Part shown: positions 19,195-29,800 of the stretch, piece by piece
How the letters are laid out: every line of letters starts with the position of its first letter
Numbering within the stretch: the first letter of the stretch is position 1
Assembly (NCBI GenBank): GCA_964532005.1
Contig: CAZHER010000004.1
Span: 1 to 64,000, forward strand
Direction of reading: 5' to 3'
Origin: CAYQEU01 sp964532005
GTDB taxonomy: Bacteria; Patescibacteriota; Doudnabacteria; UBA920
Length of the DNA stretch: 64,000 nucleotides
Translations under genes and position numbers: made by a program
The notes under the pieces: model-generated
Databases searched by the model: none
What the model was told of the DNA's origin: nothing
Seen by the model: only the letters and a program-made list of their open reading frames with translations

Positions 19195-20221
19195 GTTAAA
19201 ATTTGCGAAGTCCGTTTTTTGGCAGCTGTGTCTGTTGCTGGTGCTGACATCATCTTTAGTGCCGCTAACTGCACAAGCAACCACAATGTCTCCCACCCGC
19301 TATGAGATAAGCGGAGATCCCGGCAAGACCACTGAAGCAGTGGTAAAAATTTACAACGACGAAAAAGTAAAAAGAACTTACTATCTCAGCGCAGCCAAGT
19401 TTGAAACCCAAGGTGAAACAGGGGATCCGGTGTTTGTGCCTAGTGAACGCGATGGTTTAGTAAGCTGGTTTTCTTTTCCAGACAGCGTAGAGGTTGGCGG
19501 CCAACAATACAAAGAAGTCGCAGTCTCGGTTAACGTGCCAGAAAATGCTGCCCCAGGCGGATACTTCGCTGCAGTATTTGCATCTGTTATCCCACCAACC
19601 AACAATGATCCCGGAGCTGTCTCAATTCAAAGCGATGTTGGAACCCTTGTGTTATTTCGAGTTAACGGGGATATCCCAACGAAGGACTCCATTGTTGAAT
19701 TTAGCACTAAAGATAAAAAGAAATGGCATTCCAACTTGCCGGTAGAATTTTACTTCCGATTCCAAAACAGTGGTGGCGATAGAGCTCAGCCGTTGGGAGA
19801 TATCACCATTCGCAATATTTTTGGTCGTGTCAGCAAAATAGTTACCGCTAATAAAGGGGCGGGAAATGTTCTTCCAGAAAGTATTCGCCGCTTTGACAGC
19901 GCTTGGGTTACCAGCGGAGGCGGAAAAGACAAAATAGAGAAATTTACCGGTGCAGTCCAGCAGCCAGAGTTTGACGGTTTTTGGTCTCATGTCCAGTATG
20001 AATGGAACAACTTTGCTTTTGGCCGATATCGAGCTGACTTGCACCTTACTGTAAACAACGATGCTAGCCGGAATCATGAAAGCAAACTTATTTTTTGGGT
20101 TATCCCATGGCATCTGCTTCTATTGGTATTTGGTAGCGCGATTTTATTCTTCGGCTTACTGCTAGCAACACTGCTGGTGATAGTTTTGCTCATTTTAAGG
20201 TACAGAAAAAAACAGAATTAA
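19178..20221 (+). CDS. DUF916-like membrane-anchored surface protein (paralogue 4)
   Basis: A 347-aa tandem paralogue of the previous gene. Signal peptide to about residue 33, then TMSPTRYEISGDPGK, the identical tract, a second domain with GDITIRNIFGR and LPESIRRFDSAW, WNNFAFGRYRADL, a long C-terminal hydrophobic segment and the tail RYRKKQN. The start may be ATG 19178 or 19181. It is the last gene of the cluster: a terminator follows 10 nt after the stop. Confidence 0.62.
   Translation: MMNLNKLKFAKSVFWQLCLLLVLTSSLVPLTAQATTMSPTRYEISGDPGKTTEAVVKIYNDEKVKRTYYLSAAKFETQGETGDPVFVPSERDGLVSWFSFPDSVEVGGQQYKEVAVSVNVPENAAPGGYFAAVFASVIPPTNNDPGAVSIQSDVGTLVLFRVNGDIPTKDSIVEFSTKDKKKWHSNLPVEFYFRFQNSGGDRAQPLGDITIRNIFGRVSKIVTANKGAGNVLPESIRRFDSAWVTSGGGKDKIEKFTGAVQQPEFDGFWSHVQYEWNNFAFGRYRADLHLTVNNDASRNHESKLIFWVIPWHLLLLVFGSAILFFGLLLATLLVIVLLILRYRKKQN
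19349..19672 (+). repeat. 324-bp identical tract, copy B
   Basis: Second copy of the tract at 18322-18645, inside the neighbouring paralogue. The flanks have diverged at DNA and protein level, which points to recent gene conversion rather than recent whole-gene duplication. Confidence 0.9.
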
Positions 20222-20231
20222 GTTTGTGAAA

Positions 20232-20256
20232 GCCGTCCTTGATAGGGCGGTTTTTT
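20232..20256 (+). terminator. Terminator of the DUF916-like cluster
   Basis: CCGTCC and GGGCGG (one G-U pair) form the stem with loop TTGATA, followed by T6. It lies between the cluster and a strong new promoter. Confidence 0.85.
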
Positions 20257-20257
20257 G

Positions 20258-20286
20258 TTGACAAAAGGGTAAAAATCTGCTATACT
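20258..20286 (+). promoter_or_regulatory. Promoter of the HTH gene / giant surface protein region
   Basis: TTGACA (20258-20263) and TATACT (20281-20286) have a 17-bp spacer. The predicted start is near 20293, so a 15-bp inverted repeat begins about 7 nt into the transcript and the leader to the HTH gene is about 210 nt. Confidence 0.8.
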
Positions 20287-20299
20287 ATATATAAGGTAA

Positions 20300-20335
20300 G
20301 TTTTGTTAAGTTAAATTATATTAACTTAACAAAAC
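20300..20335 (+). promoter_or_regulatory. 15-bp perfect inverted repeat just downstream of the promoter
   Basis: GTTTTGTTAAGTTAA (20300-20314) and its exact complement (20321-20335) flank ATTATA. It could be a DNA operator (possibly for the HTH protein encoded next) or an mRNA 5' hairpin. It has only two G-C pairs per arm and no T-run, so it is not a terminator. Confidence 0.6.
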
Positions 20336-20505
20336 CTCACAAAAAAGTCGAAACAAAAACACAATTTAAGCCCATACATTAAGCAGAAAGCCAAAATTAG
20401 CTTCCCGCTTATAAACAAAGCTTAAACATAAGCTTTTTTCTCTTCTAGCCTCAAAGTTAGACTAGAGCTAGAAGAAACAAAAACAAAATTAAAATTTCAT
20501 AGATC
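20336..20505 (+). promoter_or_regulatory. Structured A-rich leader before the HTH gene
   Basis: Two hairpin-plus-A-rich units occur. The first unit is the inverted repeat above followed by GAAACAAAAACACAATTTAA (20350-20369). The second is TCTTCTAGC/GCTAGAAGA (20441-20449 with 20467-20475) followed by GAAACAAAAACA (20474-20485). The first A-rich block recurs, 20 of 20 bases, directly before the giant gene start at 20852. No Shine-Dalgarno precedes the HTH ATG. Confidence 0.55.
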
Positions 20506-20730
20506 ATGCAATTTGACTCCGAATTATCGGAATTGCTGACCATAAAGGAAGCTGCCAAACTGATCAATGTCCATCCGAACACCCTAAGAAACTGGGAAAA
20601 GGAAGGAAAGATTCAGGCTGTCCGCATTGGATCCCGGCGCGATCGCCGTTACTCCAAGAACGTCATTTGGCAGTTGTGCCATGCATCGGTAGCCACCATG
20701 CCAATTCACCAAACTAACCTAGCTGTTTAA
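20506..20730 (+). CDS. MerR/excisionase-type helix-turn-helix protein
   Basis: A 74-aa DNA-binding protein. Residues 10-50 (LLTIKEAAKLINVHPNTLRN then WEKEGKIQAVRIG and RRYSK) match the MerR-like winged HTH of BldC/Xis-type small regulators, with a helix-turn-helix plus a beta-wing. No ligand domain is present. It lies between a strongly structured regulatory region and the giant surface-protein gene, so it may control its own operon through the nearby inverted repeats; this is inference. An excisionase role is not supported, since no integrase is nearby. Confidence 0.8.
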   Translation: MQFDSELSELLTIKEAAKLINVHPNTLRNWEKEGKIQAVRIGSRRDRRYSKNVIWQLCHASVATMPIHQTNLAV

Positions 20731-20851
20731 ACAGACAGGTTTTTATTTTGTCCTAAGTCAGCAGTCCGCAAAAAATGTTCAGTAACTGAACAAACAAAAA
20801 AGTGCAATGCCTAGGCCATAGCACTAGGCCAAGAAACAAAAACACAATTTA
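20731..20851 (+). promoter_or_regulatory. Palindrome, hairpin and A-rich leader before the giant gene
   Basis: GTTCAGT-A-ACTGAAC (20777-20791) is a perfect palindrome followed by AAACAAAAAA. GCCTAG/CTAGGC (20809-20814 with 20824-20829) forms a hairpin followed by the repeated A-rich block (20833-20852) that runs into the ATG. No Shine-Dalgarno is seen; no separate promoter is obvious. Confidence 0.5.
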
Positions 20852-23800
20852 ATGAAAAGTTCATTTCGTGAAAAACTAAGTGCATACAGGAAGTACGGAA
20901 GAACCTTGCCAAAGTTAGTGGCAATGGTTGTTTCGCTCTTTGTGTATGCAGTAGTTGTTGTGTTTATTTTAGCCAACGGATTTAGCCAACCAGCCAAGAC
21001 CGATGCTGCCGTAACCAAATACATTAACTTCCAAGGGAAGCTAACCAACAATGACGCCAGTGGGACTAATGTTGCTGATGGCGCCTACACGATTGAGTTT
21101 AAAATGTATACTGCGTCATCGGGCGGCAGTCCTGTTTGGACTGAAACTTGGGACGGCAGCCCGGCTGAGTGTCCTGAGCTGACTGTTACCAATGGCGTGT
21201 TCAATGCCAAACTTGGAACTTGTAATACATCTTTGCCGGACTTCAACGGTGGAAGTATGTACATTTCTGTTAATGTTGAAGGCGATGGCGAAATGTCTCC
21301 TAGAAAACAAGTCGGTTCAACTGTATATGCATTGGTAGCCAACAGTGTAAATGGTGATGGCACAGTGCAAAATACAGTCCAATCTACCACCGCCTTAACA
21401 GTAGCACGAAGCGGAACTGACTATGCTTTCCAGGTTGATACCAACACAGCTAGTTCAGCCACAGGTTTGAAAGTAACTTCTGCAGCTGCTGGAGGAGGAA
21501 TAGCTGTAGCAGCCATTTCATCTGGCACCAATGAAGCTCTAACAGTAAACTCCAAAGGAACAGGAGAAATTAGCATTGGTAGTGTTTCCACAGGAAATAT
21601 TAATATTGGCAGTAGTGGGACAGGAGATATTCTTTTAGCCGGAGGCAGTGCCTCTACTGGCTGTACTGTAGCTAACTCAACTGGAAACCTAACTTGTGCT
21701 GGAGCACTGGCAGGATCCAATTTTTCTGGCTCATCGAGCGGCACTAACACAGGAGATGTTACTTTAGCTGCCATTGGTGCATCACCAAACGCTAACGGTG
21801 CAAGTCTTTCTGGTCAACAACTAACTCTTCAACCAGCCTCAGCCTCGTTTGGTGGTGTTGTTACCACCACCACTCAAACTTTTGCTGGAGACAAGACCTT
21901 TAGTGGAGCTACGACCTTCTCTAGTACCACAGCTCACAATGGTACCGCCACCTTTAATACCGATAGTGACTTTGTCTTTGCTGATACTGAAAACATCTCT
22001 GTCACCAATACCGTCACAGGTACTAATGCTCTAGATCTCTTCGCTGCTACCTTAACCAACCAAACCTCCAGTGGTACTCAGAGAGGTATTACTTTAACTA
22101 ACGCTAATGACGCTGCTAATGCAGTAACCGAAAACCTTATCTTAATCGACAATGCAGAAACCACAGCTTCAACACTGACTGATGCTATCTTGATCACCTC
22201 AAGTGGTGTTAACGGAGGAGTGGTAGATGCTATTGATGCTTCTGCTTCCAACATCGACAATGCTATCAATATTGGCGGCAATGCTATTGCCGGTACCAAC
22301 TTCAATGTCTCAGCTGCAGGAGCTGTGGTTGGTGTAGGTGTTAATGCAGGTAGCGGACTATTACAAGGCACTGGTGGCCTGACCATTACTGGAACCACTA
22401 ACATTAATGCCACTGGCACATCTGCGACCAACCTTGGTAACTCTACAGGAGTATTAACTATTGCTTCAGGTGGCTCTTCTGGCTGGACCAATACTGCTGG
22501 AACCTTAGCTTTTTCTACTGCAACAAGCGGAGACATCACCGCAACTACCGCCGCTGCTACAGGCCTGTTTAATGTCTTAACCGGTAACCTTAAAGTAGGT
22601 AACGGCACTCCCGACACTTCACTTAATGGCGAAGATGCCTATATTGAGGGCACTTTAGAAGTAGACTCTCTAGCTGGTGCTGGAACCCGCTGTGTACAAG
22701 TAGCAGCTGACGGTACAGTATCTGCTGCAGCTTCCGCTTGTAGTGGGGGAGTTACCTTACAATCCGCCTATGATGGTGGCAATACAATTGAAACAGCTTC
22801 AAATGCAGCTGTCGTTATTACAGAGACTACAGCCTCTGCTAGTACCAATGATTTACTCCAACTTACTTTTAATCCAGGTGCCCCTGCCACTGCTTCTGGA
22901 GACGCTTTGCAAATTACCATGGATGCCGGGGACACCAATGGTCATACTGGCAATGGTCTGCGAATTATTGTTGACGCATCTCAGACCGCTGGTTTTCCAA
23001 TTTTAGTAGAAGATGATTCTGCCATAGCATTATTCCAACTGACAGACAATGGGGCCTTAACTCTGGGTGCGGCAACAGCGGAAACTACAGCCATCACTAT
23101 TACCGATACCGACTATACTAATGCCCTGTCGATAGCGGATAATGATATTACCGGAACCACTTTCGATATCATCGGAACTACAGGAGACCTGAACTTTACT
23201 AACTTCGACGTCACAGGTAGTAATGGCAACATAGTTACTGCTGGAACCTTGGCTGTTAATGGCGACAGTATTACAGCAGACGGTGCGACTCTGACGGTCA
23301 ATGCCGCTGGTAATGTAGATATTCAAGATGCGCTCAATGCCGACAATATTACTACTGATACTGGCGGTGTGTCTATCGCTTCCGGTCAGTCCTTTACTGG
23401 TAGCGGGGCTGTAACCCTGTCTTCTGCAACAGCCTCTGCTCTAACAATTAACTCTGGCACTACGGGAACCATTAGTATTGGTGATGACGGTAGCGCTGAA
23501 AGTTTATTAATCGGCACCGGCGTAGCTGCTAAGACTATCACCATCGGCAACTCTAACGATGATACTTTCTCCATAGCATCCTCTGGTCTTAACGTAACCA
23601 GCGGTGGCGCCCTCACTGGCGTAGCTTCTATTGATACTATTAATGTATCTTCTACAGCTTTAACCTTTACTTCTACTGCTCCAACCATCTCTGTTTCTAC
23701 TGCTGCCACAGCTCTTAATATTGATGCCGGCACCAGTGGTGCTGTTAACATTGCAGGAACATCAACTGGTAGCATCAACTTTGCTGGTGGCTTTGGCTTA

Positions 23801-26800
23801 ACTGGTTGTACTATCACCACAGCAGGAGCATTGTCTTGTGATGGTAATATAGCTGGACCTTCTACTGGTTCTGTCGGATATTGGTCTCGCAGCGGGACAC
23901 TGCTTTCTCCCGCAACAAGTGGTGACAGTTTAAGTGTGCCGGGTGCCGGATCATCCAGTGAAAAGTTCGGTGCAAGCAGTGCTGCTGCTGGAGGTTTCTC
24001 TGTGGCGGTAGGGAATACTGCAAGTTCAGCAGGAGACCACAGTACTGCTATTGGATACCAGTCATCTGCAGGAACTTCTGGTTCTGTTGCGGTAGGAAGA
24101 CAAGCTGCAGTAAGTACAAACGCTCAAGGGGTGGCAATTGGTTATGGGGCTACTACTTCCGGGTCAAATGCCGTATCTTTAGCTGTCAGCGCAAGCGCAG
24201 CTGGTTCAGAAGCAATCGCTATTGGTTCTGCCTCTAGTGCCGGCCATACTAATGCTATTGTTTTAGGAGCTGGCGCAGCCAGTACTGCTGCTAATCAGTT
24301 CGTAGCAGGATCCTCCAGCAAAGGCCTGCTAGATGTTTACTTTGGCGAGGGTGTACAAGATGGTACACCACTAGCTTACACAATCCATGGGACCGGTGCC
24401 CGAGGAGGAACAGACACAGACACTGCAGGAGCTGCTTTACAATTTGCTGGCGGTATTGCTACTGGAAATGCTGCCGGTGGCGACATTATTTTCCAGACTT
24501 CAGATGCAGGTGTTAGCGGAAATTCCGCCCAAAGCTTAACCACTAAAATGATTTTGACAGAGTTAGGAGCTTTGGGTATTGGTACTACGGGGCCAGATCG
24601 TAAGTTAGATGTATTGGATGCTTCTAATGCACAGTTAAGATTAACACAAGCTGACGGATCGACTTATACTGACATTCAAACCAACAGCTCCGGGTACCTG
24701 TCTTTCACTCCCACAGGAAGCAGGACTATTGTAAATGGAGCTAATCATACTGGTACAGCTGGTACAGCCAATCTATTTGTAAATGTTACAGATTCAGCTG
24801 CTTCAGACTTAGGTGGTTCCTTAGGTTTCGGACAAGGCGGTACGGCTTATGCGTTAATTTCTGGCCGTACTGATGGAGCAGGTGGAAACCCTGGCTATAT
24901 GGCTTTTGCAACAAGAAATAGCAGCAACGTGGTCGCTGAACATATGAGAATTACAAGTACTGGACAGATTGGTATGGGCGTTACACCAACAACAGGAACC
25001 GGTAAACTTCAGGTGGTAACAACAGCTGGAAATGTATCCGGTATTCAAGTTGACCATACTGCCAACGAGGGCGGAGCGACTGCATACGGTATAAAGGTTA
25101 CTCGTTCAGGAACTGCTTCAACAGCTTACGGGTACTATGCAGAAGTTAGTGGAGCAACTACTAATGTAGGAGCTTACTTGCAAGCAGAAAATAGCGCCAC
25201 AGCCACTGTATCTGAAATTGCCAGATTAACCAGCTTGACTTCTGGTACAGCTGCTAACAATATTGGAGCTTCCCTTACCTTCTATACAGAAGACACCAAC
25301 GGCTCTTCTGAATTTGCAGGATCTATAGCAGGGATATTAACAAATGCTACACATGGTGCAGAGGCTGGTGCTTTGGTGTTGTCTAGTAGAGGAGCTGAAG
25401 GATTGAGAATAATTAATTCTGGTAGTGTTGGTATTGGTACTACTGGTCCAGACAGACAGTTGGAAATAAACAATGCTTCAGGTAATAATTTACGTTTAAC
25501 ATACAATGACAGCAATGGTTCCGCAGGTAATTATGTAGATTTTTTGACTACTTCTGGTGGTAATTTAACCATTGTACCAAATACAGGTGGTAATGTTACC
25601 GTTGGTGCTACAGGGGCCCCAGGCAGCATCACCATTCACCAACCAGCAGGCAATTATTATCCAACTTTGAGCTTTGAAAGTAATGGTGCATCCGGAAGTA
25701 ATATTCAAGGTTATTTAACCAATATGTATTTAAATTCTGGAACTGGTGGAAATGTGTATGCTAATGCCGGTGCTGGTGGAGGTTTTATAGTCCAAGCCAC
25801 CGCAGCTACGTCGGGTGTGCCGACTTTAATGACAGTTACGGGTCCAGCTTATACTGGTTTAACAGCTGATACTGAATCCAGCGATGTGTACATGAATCTT
25901 GCTCGAACTGTTCAGTTTACCGCAGGCGGGGGAGCTTTCACTAATCAGCGAGCTGTTAAAATTTTAGCTCCTACATACTCTGCAACCTCTGCTGAAACCA
26001 TTACAAATGCCGCAACTCTTTATGTAGATGCAGCTCCTACAGCAGGGACAAATATGACTTTGACCAACAGCTATGCTTTATGGGTAGATGCTGGTACAGC
26101 AAGATTTGACGGTGATGTCGTAATCTCTGGAACATGTACTGGTTGTGGCGGTGGAGGTGGTTCTCTATCAAGTTTGACCGCTGCCACCACTGATGACACT
26201 GATAATGATAATCTTAATTATCAGATTGATTGGGATTGGTCCACTGTGACAACCCAAAATGCGTTCGCTTTGAATGCAACTGGTAATGGTCTAACCTCTG
26301 GCTCTATTTTTAAAGCCACAACCGCCTCAACTGGGGCTATTAGTAATGGTGCAGTTCAATTTGCTGCTTCTGGTAATTACTCTGGTACCGGAGGATTATT
26401 GAATGCAACAGCAACCGCGTCCACTGCTGGTACTTTAGTTAACTTCACAAATAATACTGCTAGCTACACTGGCAATCTGCTGGCCATGTCACTAACAGGC
26501 CAAACCTCAGGAACAGGTCTTTCGATTACCGGCGGCGGTGCCAACTTAANNNNNNNNNNNNNNNNNNNNNNNNNNNNNNNNNNNNNNNNNNNNNNNNNNN
26601 NNNNNNNNNNNNNNNNNNNNNNNNNNNNNNNNNNNNNNNNNNNNNNNNNTGGTGCCGGTATCTTGCAGCTTACCGCAAACAGCGCAACTACTGGAGTTGT
26701 TCAAGCGATTTCTACTACTGGGCTTACAACCGGTTCCGCTCAGAGAATTACAGGTTCCGGTGCTACTATGCAAACCGGTGGTGAACTGATTGATCTTGTT

Positions 26801-29800
26801 CTTGGTGCTAACACTGTTGGTGCAGGATTGACCATCACTGGTACCGGTACATATACAGGCACAGGTTCGGCTGATGGTCTTATTAATGTTGTAGCCAACT
26901 CTCTTACCACAGGAGATGGATCTAAAATGTCGTTCACGGGCCTTACTTCAGGTACCGGATTAGAAATCATTGGTGGCACATCTATGACCACTAACGGTGA
27001 GTTACTCGACATCAACATGGGTGCTGCCACAGCGGGTAATGGTATTAATATTGCAACTACTGGAGTTTATACAGGCACTGGACTTGAAGTTATCACTGCA
27101 AACAGCGCTACTACTGGTAACTTGGCTACCTGGTCTATGACAGGCCAAACCTCAGGAACAGGTCTTTCGATTACCGGCGGCGGTGCCAACTTAACAGCTA
27201 GCGGCGAACTTATTGATCTTCAGATGGGTGCCGCAACTGTAGGGTCTGGTCTTAATATCACCACTTCCGGTGTCTATACTGGTGCCGGTATCTTGCAGCT
27301 TACCGCAAACAGCGCAACTACTGGAGTTGTTCAACAAATTACTGCAAATGGTTTGAGCACAGGTAGCATGCTTAGCTTGAGTTCAAGTGGTACTGCAGGA
27401 GCGACAGGACAGAAAGGAATTAATGTATCGTTGAGTGGCAACAATGGCAGCGGATCGCAGACCACATATGGCGGGTACTTTAGCAATACTCATGGCGGAA
27501 GTGGTACCAATGTTGCTTTGTATGCAATTGCTACTACCGGTACAAGCAATTATGCTGCAATATTTGATAGTGGAAATGTTGGTATAGGTACAACAGCCCC
27601 AGCTTCATTGCTACATATTCAACAAGAATCTGATAGTACAGATGTAACCGCTCCTATAGCACTGGACGTAAACAGCGTTGGAGCCGCGGGTGAACTAACT
27701 GCATCTAGCGGAGCTCAAACATTTGCTCGCATTGCTCCAGTTATAAATCAAACTTCCAGTGCAAGTTACACTGCCCTCAAAGTTAATGTAACTGAAACGG
27801 CAACCACAACCTTGAATGGGTTAAATCGTTTGGCAGACTTCCAGGCCAGTGATTCATCCAAATTAGCTATCCGCAACGACGGGTCTCTGTTGCTACAAAA
27901 TGCCGCAAATATTGTCACCCCATATGGCAGTCTTGGAACTTTCCAAAATCATTTAGTTCGCTCTGAAGCATTTGATAATGCATCTTGGACTAAGACAAAC
28001 GTAACTGCTCCTACAGCTGATGCACAAACAGCGCCTGATGGAAGTACAACAGCAGAGAGCTTGGCTACTAGTTCTAGCGGTGGAGATGTTTGTCAGTGGT
28101 CGGGTACAGCTGCAGGAAGCGACACATTTACATTTTCAATTTGGGCCCGTTCGACAAGCGGAACTCAAAACTTTGATATGCGAATCGATGCCGGTGCTAC
28201 GAGCTGTGCTACTGCTAACAACGTGACAGGAACTGCAGTTACACATACCGCAACTACAAGCTGGCAGAGGTTCAGCGTTACTCAGACATTTTCAAGCGCA
28301 ACAGGAAATGTAAAAACCCGTATTTTCCCGGGCGGTACCGGTGGTACCGGCACAGTTTACGCATGGGGTGCTCAGTTGGACAAAGATAGCAAGGCCAATG
28401 CTTATGCTTATACAACTAGCGGTGCGCTAACAAACGTCAATAGAGGGGGAACAGCCGTGTCAAATTTTGCTACTCAGTCCGGCTACTCATATGGCGGTAG
28501 AAAAATTATCAACTTAGAGGGTGCAATTTCTGCTTCCTCAACCTTGGTTGGAGAGATGATCCGTGTTAATGACAATGCAACCGGCACAGACGATACCGCA
28601 ACAGTTAGAGCTTTAGAAGTCCAAAGTTATAGCGGTACCAATATTAATGGTGTAAATACAGCCATTGCTGGATTTGGATATACTTTCGGTGTACACGCAG
28701 TTTCAACTGGACAGGCCAATGAAGCTGCCCAGCCGGCAGCCGTATTTGCCGACTTAGACAATGGAAATGCCCCAACACAGGGAAATGCTATTCGTGCTTA
28801 CAGCGACAACTTGAGCAGTGCTGATTTGGTCAGCTTCTATCATGAAAACTCTTCTGGCGTTAACTTCACTGGAAACGGCCTGGAAATGAACTTTGGAAAC
28901 GGCTCCGCAGATTTTACTGGAAATTATATTAGTCTTCAAAAAGAGGGAACAGAAAGTTTTCACGTAGATGACGATGGTAGTACCTTCATTAGTCTCACCG
29001 GCACCACTGCCACAGATAGATTATGTTGGGACGGTACTGGCGGCACCAATGAAGAAATTGTTGACTGTACAGGCACCCCTGGCGACTTGGCTGAAAATTT
29101 TGGAACCACCGACACCTCAATCGAAGCCGGTGATGTGGTAGTGTCTTCTGGGAATGCTTATGAATTGATAAAAGATGGACACTTTACCACCAAAGCTTTT
29201 GTTGCCAAGAGCTCACAAGCCTATCAGAATAATATTGTTGGTATTGTTTCTACCCAGCCGAATGAAGTATATGCCGATGATTTGTTTACCGCTTCCGAAC
29301 ACCCACGTCCAGTAGCTCTGGTCGGACGTGTTCCTGTAAAAGTGACTACTGAAAATGGACCAATCCAGCCTGGGGACTACTTAACTTCTTCTGCAGAACA
29401 TCCAGGTAAGGCCATGAAAGCCACCAAGCCGGGCATGGTTATTGGGCAGGCTCTGTCAGCTTTCAGCGGCAGTCAGTTCGGCGAAGTCATTGTGTTTGTA
29501 AATCCTTTCTATTACAACCCAACTGTAACTGTTGATGCAAACGGCAACGTGAATCTGCAAATGGGCAGCTCTGGTACTACGCTTACGGCCAGTACCGCTG
29601 ACCAGGCAGCATATATGATAGACCAGCAGGGAAGCGGCAATTTGCTTCAGGTGCAACAAACTGGAGTTGACCGCTTGCTTATTGCTAACAATGGATCTTT
29701 GAATTTGAACATCACTCCGGTAGATGATGCTGAGCTGATTTTGGAAGTTAAAACCGGAACAGAGAAAAAATTTAGTATCAATGCTCGGGGCGATATGGGA

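Noticed and set aside
20300..20335. Reading the 15-bp inverted repeat as a terminator
   Set aside because: The arms are almost entirely A/T, no T-run follows, and it lies immediately after a strong promoter with genes downstream.
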